From Rodentibacter sp901420285 (lineage in GTDB: Bacteria > Pseudomonadota > Gammaproteobacteria > Enterobacterales > Pasteurellaceae), in NCBI RefSeq assembly GCF_041734645.1, contig NZ_CP162010.1, positions 992,001 through 1,056,000 of the forward strand: a stretch of DNA of 64,000 nucleotides. The letters are read 5' to 3'. Position 1 is the stretch's first letter, and each line of letters begins with the position of its first letter. Positions 25,552-34,309 of the stretch are shown here, one piece after another. A program made the translations under genes and the position numbers. The notes beneath the pieces are model-generated. The model was not told the origin of the DNA. It worked only from the letters and a program-made list of their open reading frames with translations, and searched no databases.

Positions 25552-25818
25552 TTATTTGATCTCACTCAAACTATTAAATAATCCGTCGTCTTGCTTAGGC
25601 ACTTGTAAATAAAACCCTTGTGCCTCAAGTTTCTTACAAACTTCTGCTTTATCGGCATTGTGAAGCGGTTTATTGCCGGCAAGATTAAACATCATGAGCA
25701 ATTCGGGTTTACCGAAATGGCTTAGTAATGCATCCGGCACGGCGGAAAAATCATCACGTATCGGCACATAAAGATAACTTCCCGGTTTTTTGGGACTTTT
25801 ATAAATACTACACAACAT
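25552..25818 (-). CDS. YcgL-domain protein
   Basis: A small cytosolic protein of 88 aa, starting MLCSIYKSPKKPGSYLYVP, of the YcgL family (conserved in gammaproteobacteria, function unknown). The upstream in-frame ATG at 25839 is rejected because RBS AGGGAAA precedes 25818. It lies 128 bases upstream of bioD on the same strand and may be co-transcribed. Confidence 0.85.
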   Translation of the reverse strand: MLCSIYKSPKKPGSYLYVPIRDDFSAVPDALLSHFGKPELLMMFNLAGNKPLHNADKAEVCKKLEAQGFYLQVPKQDDGLFNSLSEIK

Positions 25819-25923
25819 TTTGTTTTCCCTTTTCAACATCTCTACTGTTGGTTATAAAAATTCGCCGATATTACGCTAAAAACTAAAACGACTATGCATT
25901 AAAGCGCGTCTATCGAAGTATCA

Positions 25924-25965
25924 AAATAGCACCGCATTGGAGCGGCTTCCAATGCGGTGCTATTT
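25924..25965. repeat. GCACCGCATTG/CAATGCGGTGC hairpin, copy 5
   Basis: Perfect 18-base arms around GCGGCT, at the 3' side of sixA (minus strand). Loop is close to those of copies 1 (GCCGCT) and 3 (GGCGGT). Confidence 0.88.
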
Positions 25966-26054
25966 AGCAAGTTCAAATTCGACGCCAAGAGCAAGCCAAA
26001 AACGCTTGCCGCCTCAGAGTATTTTGTGCATTTTCGCCATTACTGCGTATCGAT

Positions 26055-26534
26055 TTACAATATCTCCGTCGGGTAGTGATAATTCAAAATTTCACCCTTT
26101 CCGTCTTTATAATTGATTTGCGCGAGCGTCGCCGGATAAAAACTAATTGGATTACGCTTGCCGTAAAGCTCGGCGACGATCTCGCCGACTAAAGGCAAAT
26201 GAGAAATGAGCAAAATATTTTTCATTCCCTCGTTTTCCAATACGGAAAGATAATCCGCCACCGATTCTGCGTTGCCGTAAGGCGTAATACCTTCCCAAAT
26301 TTCTTGTAGCGACGAGAGTTCGCCGGCAAAAGCGCGATTAACTTGCTCGAAGGTTTCCTGCGCCCGTTGATAAGGGCTGACCAACACGCGTTCCAATGCG
26401 GTCGCATTTAACTGCTTCGCAAGCCAAAGCCCTTGCGCAAAGGCTTGTTTTTTACCGTATTCCGTTAAACGACGCGCTTTGTCCGTTTTCGCCATTACTT
26501 CGGCTTCACCGTGACGCATAATAAAAATTTTCAC
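26055..26534 (-). CDS. sixA: Phosphohistidine phosphatase SixA
   Basis: Cytosolic histidine-phosphatase-superfamily enzyme that removes phosphate from phosphohistidine (ArcB HPt domain and PTS proteins in E. coli). 159 aa, with the catalytic MRHGEAE at residues 6-12, VLVSPYQRAQET and the second His in LLISHLPLVGEI. It is followed downstream by a repeat hairpin and preceded by the glmM terminator. Confidence 0.93.
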   Translation of the reverse strand: MKIFIMRHGEAEVMAKTDKARRLTEYGKKQAFAQGLWLAKQLNATALERVLVSPYQRAQETFEQVNRAFAGELSSLQEIWEGITPYGNAESVADYLSVLENEGMKNILLISHLPLVGEIVAELYGKRNPISFYPATLAQINYKDGKGEILNYHYPTEIL

Positions 26535-26563
26535 GTAGCTTTCCTAACTTTAACCAAAAAATC

Positions 26564-26592
26564 GACCGCACCTTAAAGATGCGGTCAAAAAT
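26564..26592 (-). terminator. Terminator of glmM
   Basis: GACCGCA (26564-26570) and TGCGGTC (26580-26586) with a 9-base loop. On the minus strand it is followed by GATTTTTTGG. Arms resemble half uptake signals. Confidence 0.75.
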
Positions 26593-26595
26593 GTA

Positions 26596-27930
26596 TTAAT
26601 TTGCTTTTACGGCTTCGGCGATTTGTTCCGCGCATTGTTGCGCTAATTCGCCGTCTTGGCATTCCACCATTACGCGAATCAACGGTTCAGTACCGGATTT
26701 GCGCAACAAGATTCGGCCTTTACCGGCCAAACGTTTTTCCGCATCGGCCGCCGCCACTTTCACCGCATTGCTGTCAAGTGGATTCGCACCGCCGGCAAAA
26801 CGCACGTTAATTAACACTTGTGGGAATAATTTCACTGCGCCGGCCAATTCGTTTAACGAAAGTTTATGTTTTGCCATCGCCGCTAACACGGCTAGGGAGG
26901 CGACAATACCATCGCCGGTGGTATTTTTATCGGAAATAATGATATGGCCGGAATTTTCTCCTCCCAAGGTCCAATCGTTTTCCTGCATTTTTTCAAGCAC
27001 ATAACGATCGCCTACATTCGCGCGGAGAAAAGGTACACCAAGCATTTTGAGCGCGATTTCAAGGCTCATATTGCTCATTAAGGTGCCAACTACACCACCT
27101 TTTAATTGACCGGATCGCAAAGCTTCACGGGCAATGATGAAGAGAATTTGGTCACCATCTACTTTGTTGCCGAGGTGATCCACCATCATAATGCGGTCGC
27201 CGTCGCCATCGTAGGCCAAGCCGAGATCCGCTTTGGTTTCCAATACTTTTTCTTGCAATGCACGTACATCGGTCGCACCGCATCGTTCATTGATATTCAC
27301 ACCGTTCGGTTCGCAGCCAATTTCGATAACATCCGCGCCTAATTCGCGCAATACATTCGGTGCTATATGATAAGTAGCACCATTTGCGCAATCTACCACG
27401 ATTTTATAACCTTCCAAGCCTAAATGTGCCGGAAAAGTGCTTTTACAAAATTCGATGTAACGTCCTGCCGCGTCATTAATACGGCTGGCTTTCCCCAGCT
27501 CTGCCGACTCAACGCAATCCATCGGTTGTTCAAGCATGCTTTCAATTGCTTCTTCGATTTCATCCGGCAATTTTGTGCCTTGTGCAGAAAAGAACTTAAT
27601 TCCGTTGTCGTAATAAGGATTATGCGAAGCAGAAATCACAATGCCCGCCTCAGCTCGAAAAGTACGGGTTAAATAAGCAATGGCCGGCGTCGGCATCGGG
27701 CCAGTGAATGCCGCGGATAACCCTGCCGCAGCTAACCCCGCTTCCAATGCGGATTCCAACATATAACCGGAAATACGCGTATCTTTTCCGATTAACACGG
27801 TTTTTGATCCTTGCGAAGCTAACACTTTGCCTGCTGCCCAGCCGAGTTTAAGCGCGAAATCAGGTGTGATGGGATAACTGCCGACTTTACCGCGTACGCC
27901 GTCAGTACCGAAATATTTGCGATTTGCCAT
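26596..27930 (-). CDS. glmM: Phosphoglucosamine mutase
   Basis: Cytosolic enzyme converting glucosamine-6-phosphate to glucosamine-1-phosphate for peptidoglycan and lipopolysaccharide. 444 aa. Start RKYFGTDGVRGKVG; phosphoserine loop GIVISASHNPYYDNGIKFF; metal loop AYDGDGDRIMMVD; sugar-binding GGENSGHIII; phosphate-binding RKSGTEPLIRVMVE. Last gene of the conserved rlmE-ftsH-folP-glmM cluster. Confidence 0.98.
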   Translation of the reverse strand: MANRKYFGTDGVRGKVGSYPITPDFALKLGWAAGKVLASQGSKTVLIGKDTRISGYMLESALEAGLAAAGLSAAFTGPMPTPAIAYLTRTFRAEAGIVISASHNPYYDNGIKFFSAQGTKLPDEIEEAIESMLEQPMDCVESAELGKASRINDAAGRYIEFCKSTFPAHLGLEGYKIVVDCANGATYHIAPNVLRELGADVIEIGCEPNGVNINERCGATDVRALQEKVLETKADLGLAYDGDGDRIMMVDHLGNKVDGDQILFIIAREALRSGQLKGGVVGTLMSNMSLEIALKMLGVPFLRANVGDRYVLEKMQENDWTLGGENSGHIIISDKNTTGDGIVASLAVLAAMAKHKLSLNELAGAVKLFPQVLINVRFAGGANPLDSNAVKVAAADAEKRLAGKGRILLRKSGTEPLIRVMVECQDGELAQQCAEQIAEAVKAN

Positions 27931-27967
27931 AATGAAATTCCTTTAATTTCTTCTTTTTTCTAAATAA

Positions 27968-28795
27968 TTAAGCATTTATTGTTGCTTGCCAAACTTTAAG
28001 CGCGTCAGCAGTAGCTGCCACATCATGCACGCGCAAAATTCTCGCACCGTTTTGTGCCGCAATTAAGGCGCCAACCGCACTACCGATAAGACGCTCTTCA
28101 ACCGGTTTATCCAGCACCGCACCAATCATTGATTTACGCGATAATCCTACCAATAGTGGATAACCGTCTTCACAAAAGGTAGTTAATCGCTGCAATAATT
28201 GATAATTGTGTTGCACGGTTTTACCAAATCCGAAGCCCACGTCCCAAATTAAATTTTCTTTACGTACGCCTGCCGCAATGCATTCTGCTGAACGGTTCCG
28301 CAAAAATGCCAACACATCTTGCACGACATCCGTATATTTTGGATTTGCTTGCATGGTACGCGGTTGGCCTTGCATATGCATAATGCAAACAGGCAAGCCA
28401 AGCTCTGCGGCGGCTTGCAAGGCATTCGGTTGTTGCAATGCACGAATATCATTAATTAAATCCATACCGACTTTTGCCGCTTCGCGCATCACAAGCGCTT
28501 TGGAAGAATCTACCGAAATCCAACAATCAAAACGCTCGCGCACCGCTTCCACTAAAGGCACGACACGCTGCAATTCTTCTTGCTCGGAGACCTCTTCCGC
28601 CATAGGACGAGTGGATTCACCGCCAATATCGATAATTGCGGCACCCTCATTAAGCATTTTCTCCGCTTGGAAAAGCGCTTTGTCGAGACGAAAAAATCGC
28701 CCACTGTCCGAAAATGAATCAGGGGTAAAATTTAAAATTCCCATAATTTGAGGTGCGGATAAGTCCAGACATTTGCCATTGGCATAAATTTTCAT
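27968..28795 (-). CDS. folP: Dihydropteroate synthase
   Basis: Folate-pathway enzyme joining p-aminobenzoate to hydroxymethyl-dihydropterin; sulfonamide target. 275 aa TIM barrel with GILNFTPDSFSDSGRF, DIGGESTRP, and the C-terminal RVHDVAAT. Lies 113 bases after ftsH, beyond a terminator-like hairpin, so part of its transcription may need readthrough or a local promoter. Confidence 0.97.
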   Translation of the reverse strand: MKIYANGKCLDLSAPQIMGILNFTPDSFSDSGRFFRLDKALFQAEKMLNEGAAIIDIGGESTRPMAEEVSEQEELQRVVPLVEAVRERFDCWISVDSSKALVMREAAKVGMDLINDIRALQQPNALQAAAELGLPVCIMHMQGQPRTMQANPKYTDVVQDVLAFLRNRSAECIAAGVRKENLIWDVGFGFGKTVQHNYQLLQRLTTFCEDGYPLLVGLSRKSMIGAVLDKPVEERLIGSAVGALIAAQNGARILRVHDVAATADALKVWQATINA

Positions 28796-28876
28796 AAAAA
28801 CGGTGATTTTCTAAGGTGAGTTTGAGGTGCGGAATTATAACGAAATCAAGGAGGGAAAAAAACAATAAGAAAAAAT

Positions 28877-28902
28877 AAAGCCTTTCCGTTTGGAAAGGCT
28901 TT
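28877..28902 (-). terminator. Hairpin after ftsH
   Basis: Arms AAAGCCTTTCC and GGAAAGGCTTT around four bases, followed on the minus strand by TATTTTTTCTT. It ends most ftsH transcripts or attenuates folP-glmM. Confidence 0.8.
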
Positions 28903-28908
28903 GTTTGA

Positions 28909-30822
28909 TTATTCGGAATCTTTTGAATTTTCAAGCGGCGTTTCTTCTGATTTTATTTCAGTCGTTGTGCTTGCATAAGCCGCTTGCGACGTTTTCGGTT
29001 CTTCCCAACCTGACGGTGGAGTAACCGGCTCGCGCTTCATCAATTGCTTGATTTGCGCTTCTTCAATAGTTTCATATTTTACCAACGCATCTTTCATCGC
29101 GTGTAAGATATCCATATTGTCGATAAGCAGCTGTTTCGCACGTTGATAATTGCGATTCACAATCGCACGAACTTCTTCGTCAATCACATGAGCGGTTTCA
29201 TCAGACATATGTTTGGCTTTCGCCATGGAACGCCCTAAAAACACTTCGCCTTCATCTTCAGAATAAAGAATCGGCCCGAGTTTGTCGGAAAAGCCCCATT
29301 GCGTCACCATATTACGGGCAATATTAGTCGCCACTTTAATATCGTTAGACGCACCGGTGGAAATATTTTCTTCACCATAAATCAACTCCTCCGCCAAACG
29401 CCCCGCATATAGCGTAGAAAGTTTGCTTTCCAATTGTTTTTGGCTAATGCTGATTTGATCGCCTTCCGGCAAGAAAAAAGTAACACCTAAAGCACGACCG
29501 CGTGGAATGATCGTTACTTTATGCACCGGATCATGTTCCGGCACCAAATAACCGACGATCGCATGACCGGCCTCGTGATAAGCTGTGGATTCTTTTTGCT
29601 TGTCGGTCATGATCATGGTGCGGCGTTCCGGCCCCATATTGATTTTGTCTTTCGCTTTTTCAAACTCAAGCATCCCGACAGTACGTTTGTTCATACGTGC
29701 AGCAAACAACGCCGCTTCGTTCACCAAGTTTGCCAAATCTGCACCGGAATAGCCCGGCGTACCACGCGCCAATGTCATCGCATCAACATCATCGGCTACC
29801 GGTACTTTACGCATATGAACTTTTAAAATTTGCTCGCGTCCTCGTACATCCGGCAAGCCTACAACCACTTGGCGGTCAAAACGTCCCGGTCGGGTCAATG
29901 CCGGATCAAGCACATCCGGACGGTTGGTCGCCGCAATAACGATGACACCATCATTGCCACCGAACCCGTCCATTTCCACCAACATTTGATTTAGGGTTTG
30001 TTCGCGTTCATCATGACCACCGCCTAAACCGGCACCGCGTTGACGTCCCACCGCATCGATTTCATCAATAAAAATCAAGCAAGGCGCGTTTTTCTTCGCC
30101 TGCTCGAACATATCACGCACGCGGGAGGCTCCGACACCAACGAACATTTCAACGAAATCGGAACCGGAAATGGTAAAGAACGGTACTTTCGCTTCGCCGG
30201 CAATGGCTTTGGCAAGCAAGGTTTTACCGGTCCCCGGAGGTCCTACCATTAAAATTCCTTTTGGAATTTTGCCGCCTAAATTTTGAAATTTATTCGGATC
30301 ACGTAAGAAATCAACTACTTCGCCCACTTCTTCTTTCGCTTCGTCACAACCCGCCACATCGGCAAAAGTCACTTTAATCTGATCTTGATTAAGCATTTTC
30401 GCACGGCTTTTACCAAAGCTCATGGCTTTCCCGCCACCGCCTTGCATTTGGCGCATAAAGAAAATCCAAACGCCTACAAGGAATAGCATCGGGAACCAAG
30501 AAATTAAGATTTGTGAAAGGAAACTGCGTTTCTCAAAAGGTGTGCCTTCCACTTTAACTTTCTTGCTAAGTAAGTCATCTAATAATTTCTTATCTTCCAA
30601 CGGTGGCATAACGGTCATATATTTAGAACCGTCATTTTTGGTTACCGTAATTTCGTTCGTATCAAAACGCGCTTCTCTTACCTGACCATTGCTTACGTCA
30701 TAAACAAAAGTCGTATAATCGGTAGAACTCTCTGCCGAAGAGCCGTTGAAGCTTTGGTATGCTGTCATCATGACGACCGCAACCACAATCCAAAGGACTA
30801 AATTTTTGACCATATCGTTCAA
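28909..30822 (-). CDS. ftsH: ATP-dependent zinc metalloprotease FtsH
   Basis: Inner-membrane AAA protease that degrades membrane and regulatory proteins, including LpxC in enterobacteria. 637 aa: two membrane segments (about residues 7-25 and 100-120), AAA module with Walker A GPPGTGKTLL, Walker B CLIFIDEIDA and second-region-of-homology RPGRFDRQVVV, then the zinc site HEAGH. The frame can open at a TTG (30822) spaced 7 bases from AGG, or at the ATG three codons later (30813), whose MVKNLVLWIV matches E. coli FtsH better. I keep the longer limit and note the doubt. Downstream of rlmE by 81 bases. Confidence 0.97.
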   Translation of the reverse strand: MNDMVKNLVLWIVVAVVMMTAYQSFNGSSAESSTDYTTFVYDVSNGQVREARFDTNEITVTKNDGSKYMTVMPPLEDKKLLDDLLSKKVKVEGTPFEKRSFLSQILISWFPMLFLVGVWIFFMRQMQGGGGKAMSFGKSRAKMLNQDQIKVTFADVAGCDEAKEEVGEVVDFLRDPNKFQNLGGKIPKGILMVGPPGTGKTLLAKAIAGEAKVPFFTISGSDFVEMFVGVGASRVRDMFEQAKKNAPCLIFIDEIDAVGRQRGAGLGGGHDEREQTLNQMLVEMDGFGGNDGVIVIAATNRPDVLDPALTRPGRFDRQVVVGLPDVRGREQILKVHMRKVPVADDVDAMTLARGTPGYSGADLANLVNEAALFAARMNKRTVGMLEFEKAKDKINMGPERRTMIMTDKQKESTAYHEAGHAIVGYLVPEHDPVHKVTIIPRGRALGVTFFLPEGDQISISQKQLESKLSTLYAGRLAEELIYGEENISTGASNDIKVATNIARNMVTQWGFSDKLGPILYSEDEGEVFLGRSMAKAKHMSDETAHVIDEEVRAIVNRNYQRAKQLLIDNMDILHAMKDALVKYETIEEAQIKQLMKREPVTPPSGWEEPKTSQAAYASTTTEIKSEETPLENSKDSE

Positions 30823-30903
30823 AGTTTAACCTGCCTTTCCTTAAGTTAATAAATTCGACACAAGATACTATATATTGCCAACGCTGAAAAGCTATCGGAG
30901 CGA

Positions 30904-31533
30904 TTAGCCTTTATACCCCATCGCCACAATATAAACTTCACGCGAACGCCCGCGCGACGCTTCTGGTTTACGGACTTTCACAATATTAAAAAGAGCGCGT
31001 ATCTCTTTTAAATATTCGTCAAAACCTTCACCTTGGAATACCTTTACCACGAAACTGCCTTTGCTTGCCAACACTTGTTTGCACATATCCAAGGCGAGTT
31101 CCACCAAATACATTGCTCGCGGAATATCTACCGACGGCATTCCGCTGAAATTCGGAGCCATATCGGACAGCACCGCATCCACTTTGTCTTTACCGACCCG
31201 CTCTAACAAGGCATTCAATACTTTCTCATCACGAAAGTCGCCCTGTAAAAAATCCACCCCGACTATCGGATCCATTTCTAAAATATCGCAGGCAATCACT
31301 CTGCCCTTACCGCCGATTTGGCTCACCGCATATTGCGACCAACCACCCGGCGCAGCACCGAGATCAACCACCGTCATACCCGGCTTAAATAAATGATCCG
31401 TTTGTTGAATTTCATCAAGCTTAAAATAAGCACGCGAACGCAGTTTTTGTTTATGAGCTTTCTGCACAAACGGATCTTTAAAATGTTCATTTAGCCAGCG
31501 AGAAGAACTCGCCGAACGTTTTTTCTTTCCCAT
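30904..31533 (-). CDS. rlmE: 23S rRNA 2'-O-ribose U2552 methyltransferase
   Basis: RlmE (FtsJ/RrmJ) methylates U2552 in the A loop of 23S rRNA in assembling 50S subunits. 209 aa; SAM motif VVDLGAAPGGWSQYA; the catalytic K-D-K-E set is consistent with LRSRAYFKLDEI, VLSDMAPNFSG, FVVKVFQGEGF and SREVYIVA. It is divergent from yhbY and leads the ftsH operon, as in E. coli. Confidence 0.97.
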   Translation of the reverse strand: MGKKKRSASSSRWLNEHFKDPFVQKAHKQKLRSRAYFKLDEIQQTDHLFKPGMTVVDLGAAPGGWSQYAVSQIGGKGRVIACDILEMDPIVGVDFLQGDFRDEKVLNALLERVGKDKVDAVLSDMAPNFSGMPSVDIPRAMYLVELALDMCKQVLASKGSFVVKVFQGEGFDEYLKEIRALFNIVKVRKPEASRGRSREVYIVAMGYKG

Positions 31534-31604
31534 AATTTCTGTTTTTATATCATTTTTGTAGTAGTTTCGCCTATATTTGGATACAATCTGCCGAATTCAA
31601 GACC

Positions 31605-31649
31605 TGAGGAGTTTAAAAGTGCGGAAAGCACCGCATTGATAGCTCCTCA
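31605..31649 (+). other. Structured leader upstream of yhbY
   Basis: TGAGGAG (31605-31611) and CTCCTCA (31643-31649) are complementary and enclose a near-uptake core AAGTGCGGA and one repeat copy GCACCGCATT (31628-31637), which themselves can form a small inner stem. It lies 25 bases before the yhbY start. Confidence 0.45.
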
Positions 31650-31673
31650 TTATTTATTGCTATAGGATTCCTT

Positions 31674-31973
31674 ATGACAACCTTATCAACCAAACAAAAA
31701 CAATTTCTTAAAGGCCTTGCGCACCATCTTAATCCGGTGGTTATGCTCGGCAACAACGGTTTGACCGAAGGCGTGTTGGCCGAAATTGACAATGCGCTTG
31801 ATTATCATGAACTTATCAAAATAAAAATCGCCGGTGCCGAACGCGAAACCAAACAATTAATCATCAATGCCATTGTACGTGAAACAAAAGCCTCAAAGGT
31901 GCAAACCATCGGCCATATTTTGGTCCTTTATCGCCCGAGCGAAGAGGCTAAAATTCAGCTTCCGCGTAAATAA
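31674..31973 (+). CDS. yhbY: Ribosome-assembly RNA-binding protein YhbY
   Basis: A 99-aa CRM-domain protein associated with pre-50S ribosomal particles. The conserved loop MLGNNGLTEGVLAEID (GNNG motif, the CRM equivalent of GxxG) is visible, with LSTKQKQFLKGLAHHLNPVV at the N-terminus. Sits between rlmE and greA as in E. coli. Confidence 0.93.
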   Translation: MTTLSTKQKQFLKGLAHHLNPVVMLGNNGLTEGVLAEIDNALDYHELIKIKIAGAERETKQLIINAIVRETKASKVQTIGHILVLYRPSEEAKIQLPRK

Positions 31974-31984
31974 TTATTATCGTT

Positions 31985-32010
31985 GTAGGGGCAAATACAT
32001 GCGCCCCTAC
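31985..32010. terminator. Hairpin between convergent yhbY and greA
   Basis: GTAGGGGC and GCCCCTAC arms with a 10-base loop. There is no long T run on either strand, so terminator strength is uncertain. Confidence 0.5.
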
Positions 32011-32017
32011 CGTTTAA

Positions 32018-32494
32018 CTATTCGTAATTCACTTCAATAATTTCAAATTCCACCGTGCCGCCTGGTGTAACGATATTCACGGTATCATCCAGTTCTTTTC
32101 CGATCAAACCGCGTGCAATCGGCGAATTCACCGAAATTAAGCCGGCCTTAATATCCGCTTCGTCATCTCCCACGATTTGATAAGTCACCTCATCATCAGT
32201 ATCGGTATTCACTAAAACCACCGTTGCACCGAAAATCACCTTGCCGTTATTTGGTAACCTAGTCACATCAATTACTTGCGCATTACCGAGTTTACCTTCA
32301 ATTTCTTGAATACGACCTTCGCAGAAACCTTGTTGTTCGCGTGCTGCGTGATATTCCGCGTTTTCCTTTAAATCACCGTGTTCACGGGCTTCCGCAATGG
32401 CCTTAATAATTTCCGGACGACGTACATTTTTCAAAAAATCTAATTCCTTTCTTAATAATTCAGCACCACGAACGGTCATCGGGATTTGTTTCAT
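32018..32494 (-). CDS. greA: Transcription elongation factor GreA
   Basis: Stimulates cleavage of backtracked RNA by RNA polymerase. 158 aa: N-terminal coiled coil with the acidic tip (EAREHGDLKENAEYHAAREQ, Asp and Glu at the hairpin tip) and C-terminal FKBP-like domain ending GGTVEFEIIEVNY. RBS AAGGAAAC. Divergent from dacB as in E. coli. A terminator-like hairpin lies in its 5' leader (32532-32555). Confidence 0.97.
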   Translation of the reverse strand: MKQIPMTVRGAELLRKELDFLKNVRRPEIIKAIAEAREHGDLKENAEYHAAREQQGFCEGRIQEIEGKLGNAQVIDVTRLPNNGKVIFGATVVLVNTDTDDEVTYQIVGDDEADIKAGLISVNSPIARGLIGKELDDTVNIVTPGGTVEFEIIEVNYE

Positions 32495-32531
32495 AGCCTG
32501 TTTCCTTAAAATTTAGTCAAAAAGAAAACCA

Positions 32532-32555
32532 CGGCAAAATCCGAGAATTTTGCCG
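32532..32555 (-). ncRNA. Terminator-like hairpin in the greA leader (GraL-like candidate)
   Basis: CGGCAAAAT and ATTTTGCCG (9-base perfect arms, 6-base loop), followed on the minus strand by TGGTTTTCTTTTTG. It stands 38 bases before the greA start. E. coli makes the small RNA GraL from a terminator in the greA leader; this may be an equivalent. No RNA ends can be seen from sequence, so the exact RNA is not given. Confidence 0.4.
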
Positions 32556-32670
32556 CAGTCCACTAAAGTGTTAAACAAAATCGATAAAATGGGTAAATCA
32601 GGTTTACACTCATTCGTTCGGTGGCTATTATTGTTCGCCTAAAAAAAAATAGCAACCAAAACCCGCAAAT

Positions 32671-34110
32671 ATGACTCGATTACCTTTAATTTCAACCCTA
32701 TTTCGTACCCTTTTTATTTCCTTTGGACTTTCTTTTAACGCCGTCGCAGAAGTGAACGTTGCCCCCTTGGTCGCGAATTTGCCGGAAGGCGCCAGCACTG
32801 CAGTTATCGCAAAAAATATCGATCAAAATAAAATTGTCGCTGATTACAATGGTTCCACCTTTATGTTGCCGGCAAGTACCCAAAAAGTATTTACCGCCGT
32901 GGCGGCAAAATTAGCATTAGGCGACGAATTCAAATTTGATACAGCATTACTCACTAATGGAAAAATCCAAAACGGTGATTTGGACGGCAACTTAATCGTC
33001 CGCTTTACCGGCGATCCCGATCTCACTAGCGGGCAACTTTACGACTTACTCGCCGAATTGAAAAAACAAGGCGTGAATAAAATTAACGGCGATTTAGTGT
33101 TAGATACATCGGTTTTCTCCAGTCACGACCGTGGTTTAGGTTGGATTTGGAATGATCTCACGATGTGTTTCAACTCACCGCCTTCCGCCGCCAATATCGA
33201 TAATAACTGTTTCTACGCAGAACTTGATGCCAATCAAGCACCGGGTGAAACCGTTAAAATTAATGTACCGGCGCAATTTCCTATTCAAGTGTTCGGGCAA
33301 GTTTATATCGCGGATAGCAACGAAGCGCCTTATTGCCAATTGGACGTAGTGGTGCACGACAATAATCGCTACCAAGTAAAAGGCTGTTTAGCGCGTCAAA
33401 CCAAACCCTTCGGTTTAAGTTTCGCCGTGCAAGATCCCGATGCCTACGCCGCGGCCATTATTCAACGCCAATTAAAACGTCTTGGCATTGAATTTAATGG
33501 CAAAGTTTTGCAACCGCAAAAAATGCAGCAAGGTCAATTGCTCGTGCAACATTTTTCCAAACCGCTACCGGATTTATTGAAAAAAATGATGAAAAAATCC
33601 GATAATCAAATTGCCGACTCGCTATTCCGCGCAGTCGCCTACCATTACTACAAACGCCCCGCCTCCTTCCAACTCGGCACCCTGGCAGTAAAATCCATAT
33701 TACAAAAACAAGGCATCAAATTCGGCAACAGCATCTTAGCCGACGGCTCCGGCCTTTCTCGCCACAATCTTGTTGCACCGAAAACTATGCTTTCCGTGCT
33801 GGAATACATCGCCCGCAACGAAGACAAACTCCATTTAATGGAAACCTTTCCCATCGCCGGAGTGGATGGCACCATCAGCGGTCGTGGCGGTTTAATTAAT
33901 CCGCCGTTAGTAAAAAACGTTATCGCTAAAACAGGCTCACTGAAAGGCGTATATAACTTAGCCGGTTTTATGAACAACGCTCGAGGTGAAAAAGTCGCTT
34001 TCGTTCAATTTATTAACGGCTACTCTACCGGTGAACTCGAAAGCAAAACTAAACGCGGCCCGTTAGTACAGTTTGAAAGCGCACTTTATAACGCGCTCTA
34101 CAAAGACTAA
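32671..34110 (+). CDS. dacB: D-alanyl-D-alanine carboxypeptidase/endopeptidase (PBP4)
   Basis: Periplasmic class C penicillin-binding protein that trims and cleaves peptide crosslinks. 479 aa with a signal peptide (cleavage near NAVAEV). Active-site motifs: Ser in PASTQK (SxxK), SDN in KKSDNQIADSL, KTG in IAKTGSLKG. The SxxK-SxN spacing of about 245 residues is PBP4-like. The ATG at 32671 has no strong RBS. Confidence 0.96.
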   Translation: MTRLPLISTLFRTLFISFGLSFNAVAEVNVAPLVANLPEGASTAVIAKNIDQNKIVADYNGSTFMLPASTQKVFTAVAAKLALGDEFKFDTALLTNGKIQNGDLDGNLIVRFTGDPDLTSGQLYDLLAELKKQGVNKINGDLVLDTSVFSSHDRGLGWIWNDLTMCFNSPPSAANIDNNCFYAELDANQAPGETVKINVPAQFPIQVFGQVYIADSNEAPYCQLDVVVHDNNRYQVKGCLARQTKPFGLSFAVQDPDAYAAAIIQRQLKRLGIEFNGKVLQPQKMQQGQLLVQHFSKPLPDLLKKMMKKSDNQIADSLFRAVAYHYYKRPASFQLGTLAVKSILQKQGIKFGNSILADGSGLSRHNLVAPKTMLSVLEYIARNEDKLHLMETFPIAGVDGTISGRGGLINPPLVKNVIAKTGSLKGVYNLAGFMNNARGEKVAFVQFINGYSTGELESKTKRGPLVQFESALYNALYKD

Positions 34111-34130
34111 ACGTCTAAAACGGCTTGTTA

Positions 34131-34184
34131 AAATAGCACCGCATTGAAGCCTTATCCCACAAGCTTTCAATGCGGTGCTATTTT
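34131..34184. repeat. GCACCGCATTG/CAATGCGGTGC hairpin, copy 6
   Basis: 18-base arms (AAATAGCACCGCATTGAA and its complement), extended by an interrupted GC pairing, around a longer loop, ending in T5. It lies between the convergent dacB and rnm. Confidence 0.88.
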
Positions 34185-34309
34185 TACCTTCCATTTTCCG
34201 GCCGGTATTCGAATTTAACCGTAACAGGAAAAGTCGCTTAGTCCGCGCCAAAACAAAATAAAAATGATTCATTCATCGGGCGGAATGCCATATGAGTTTA
34301 GAAAAACCA

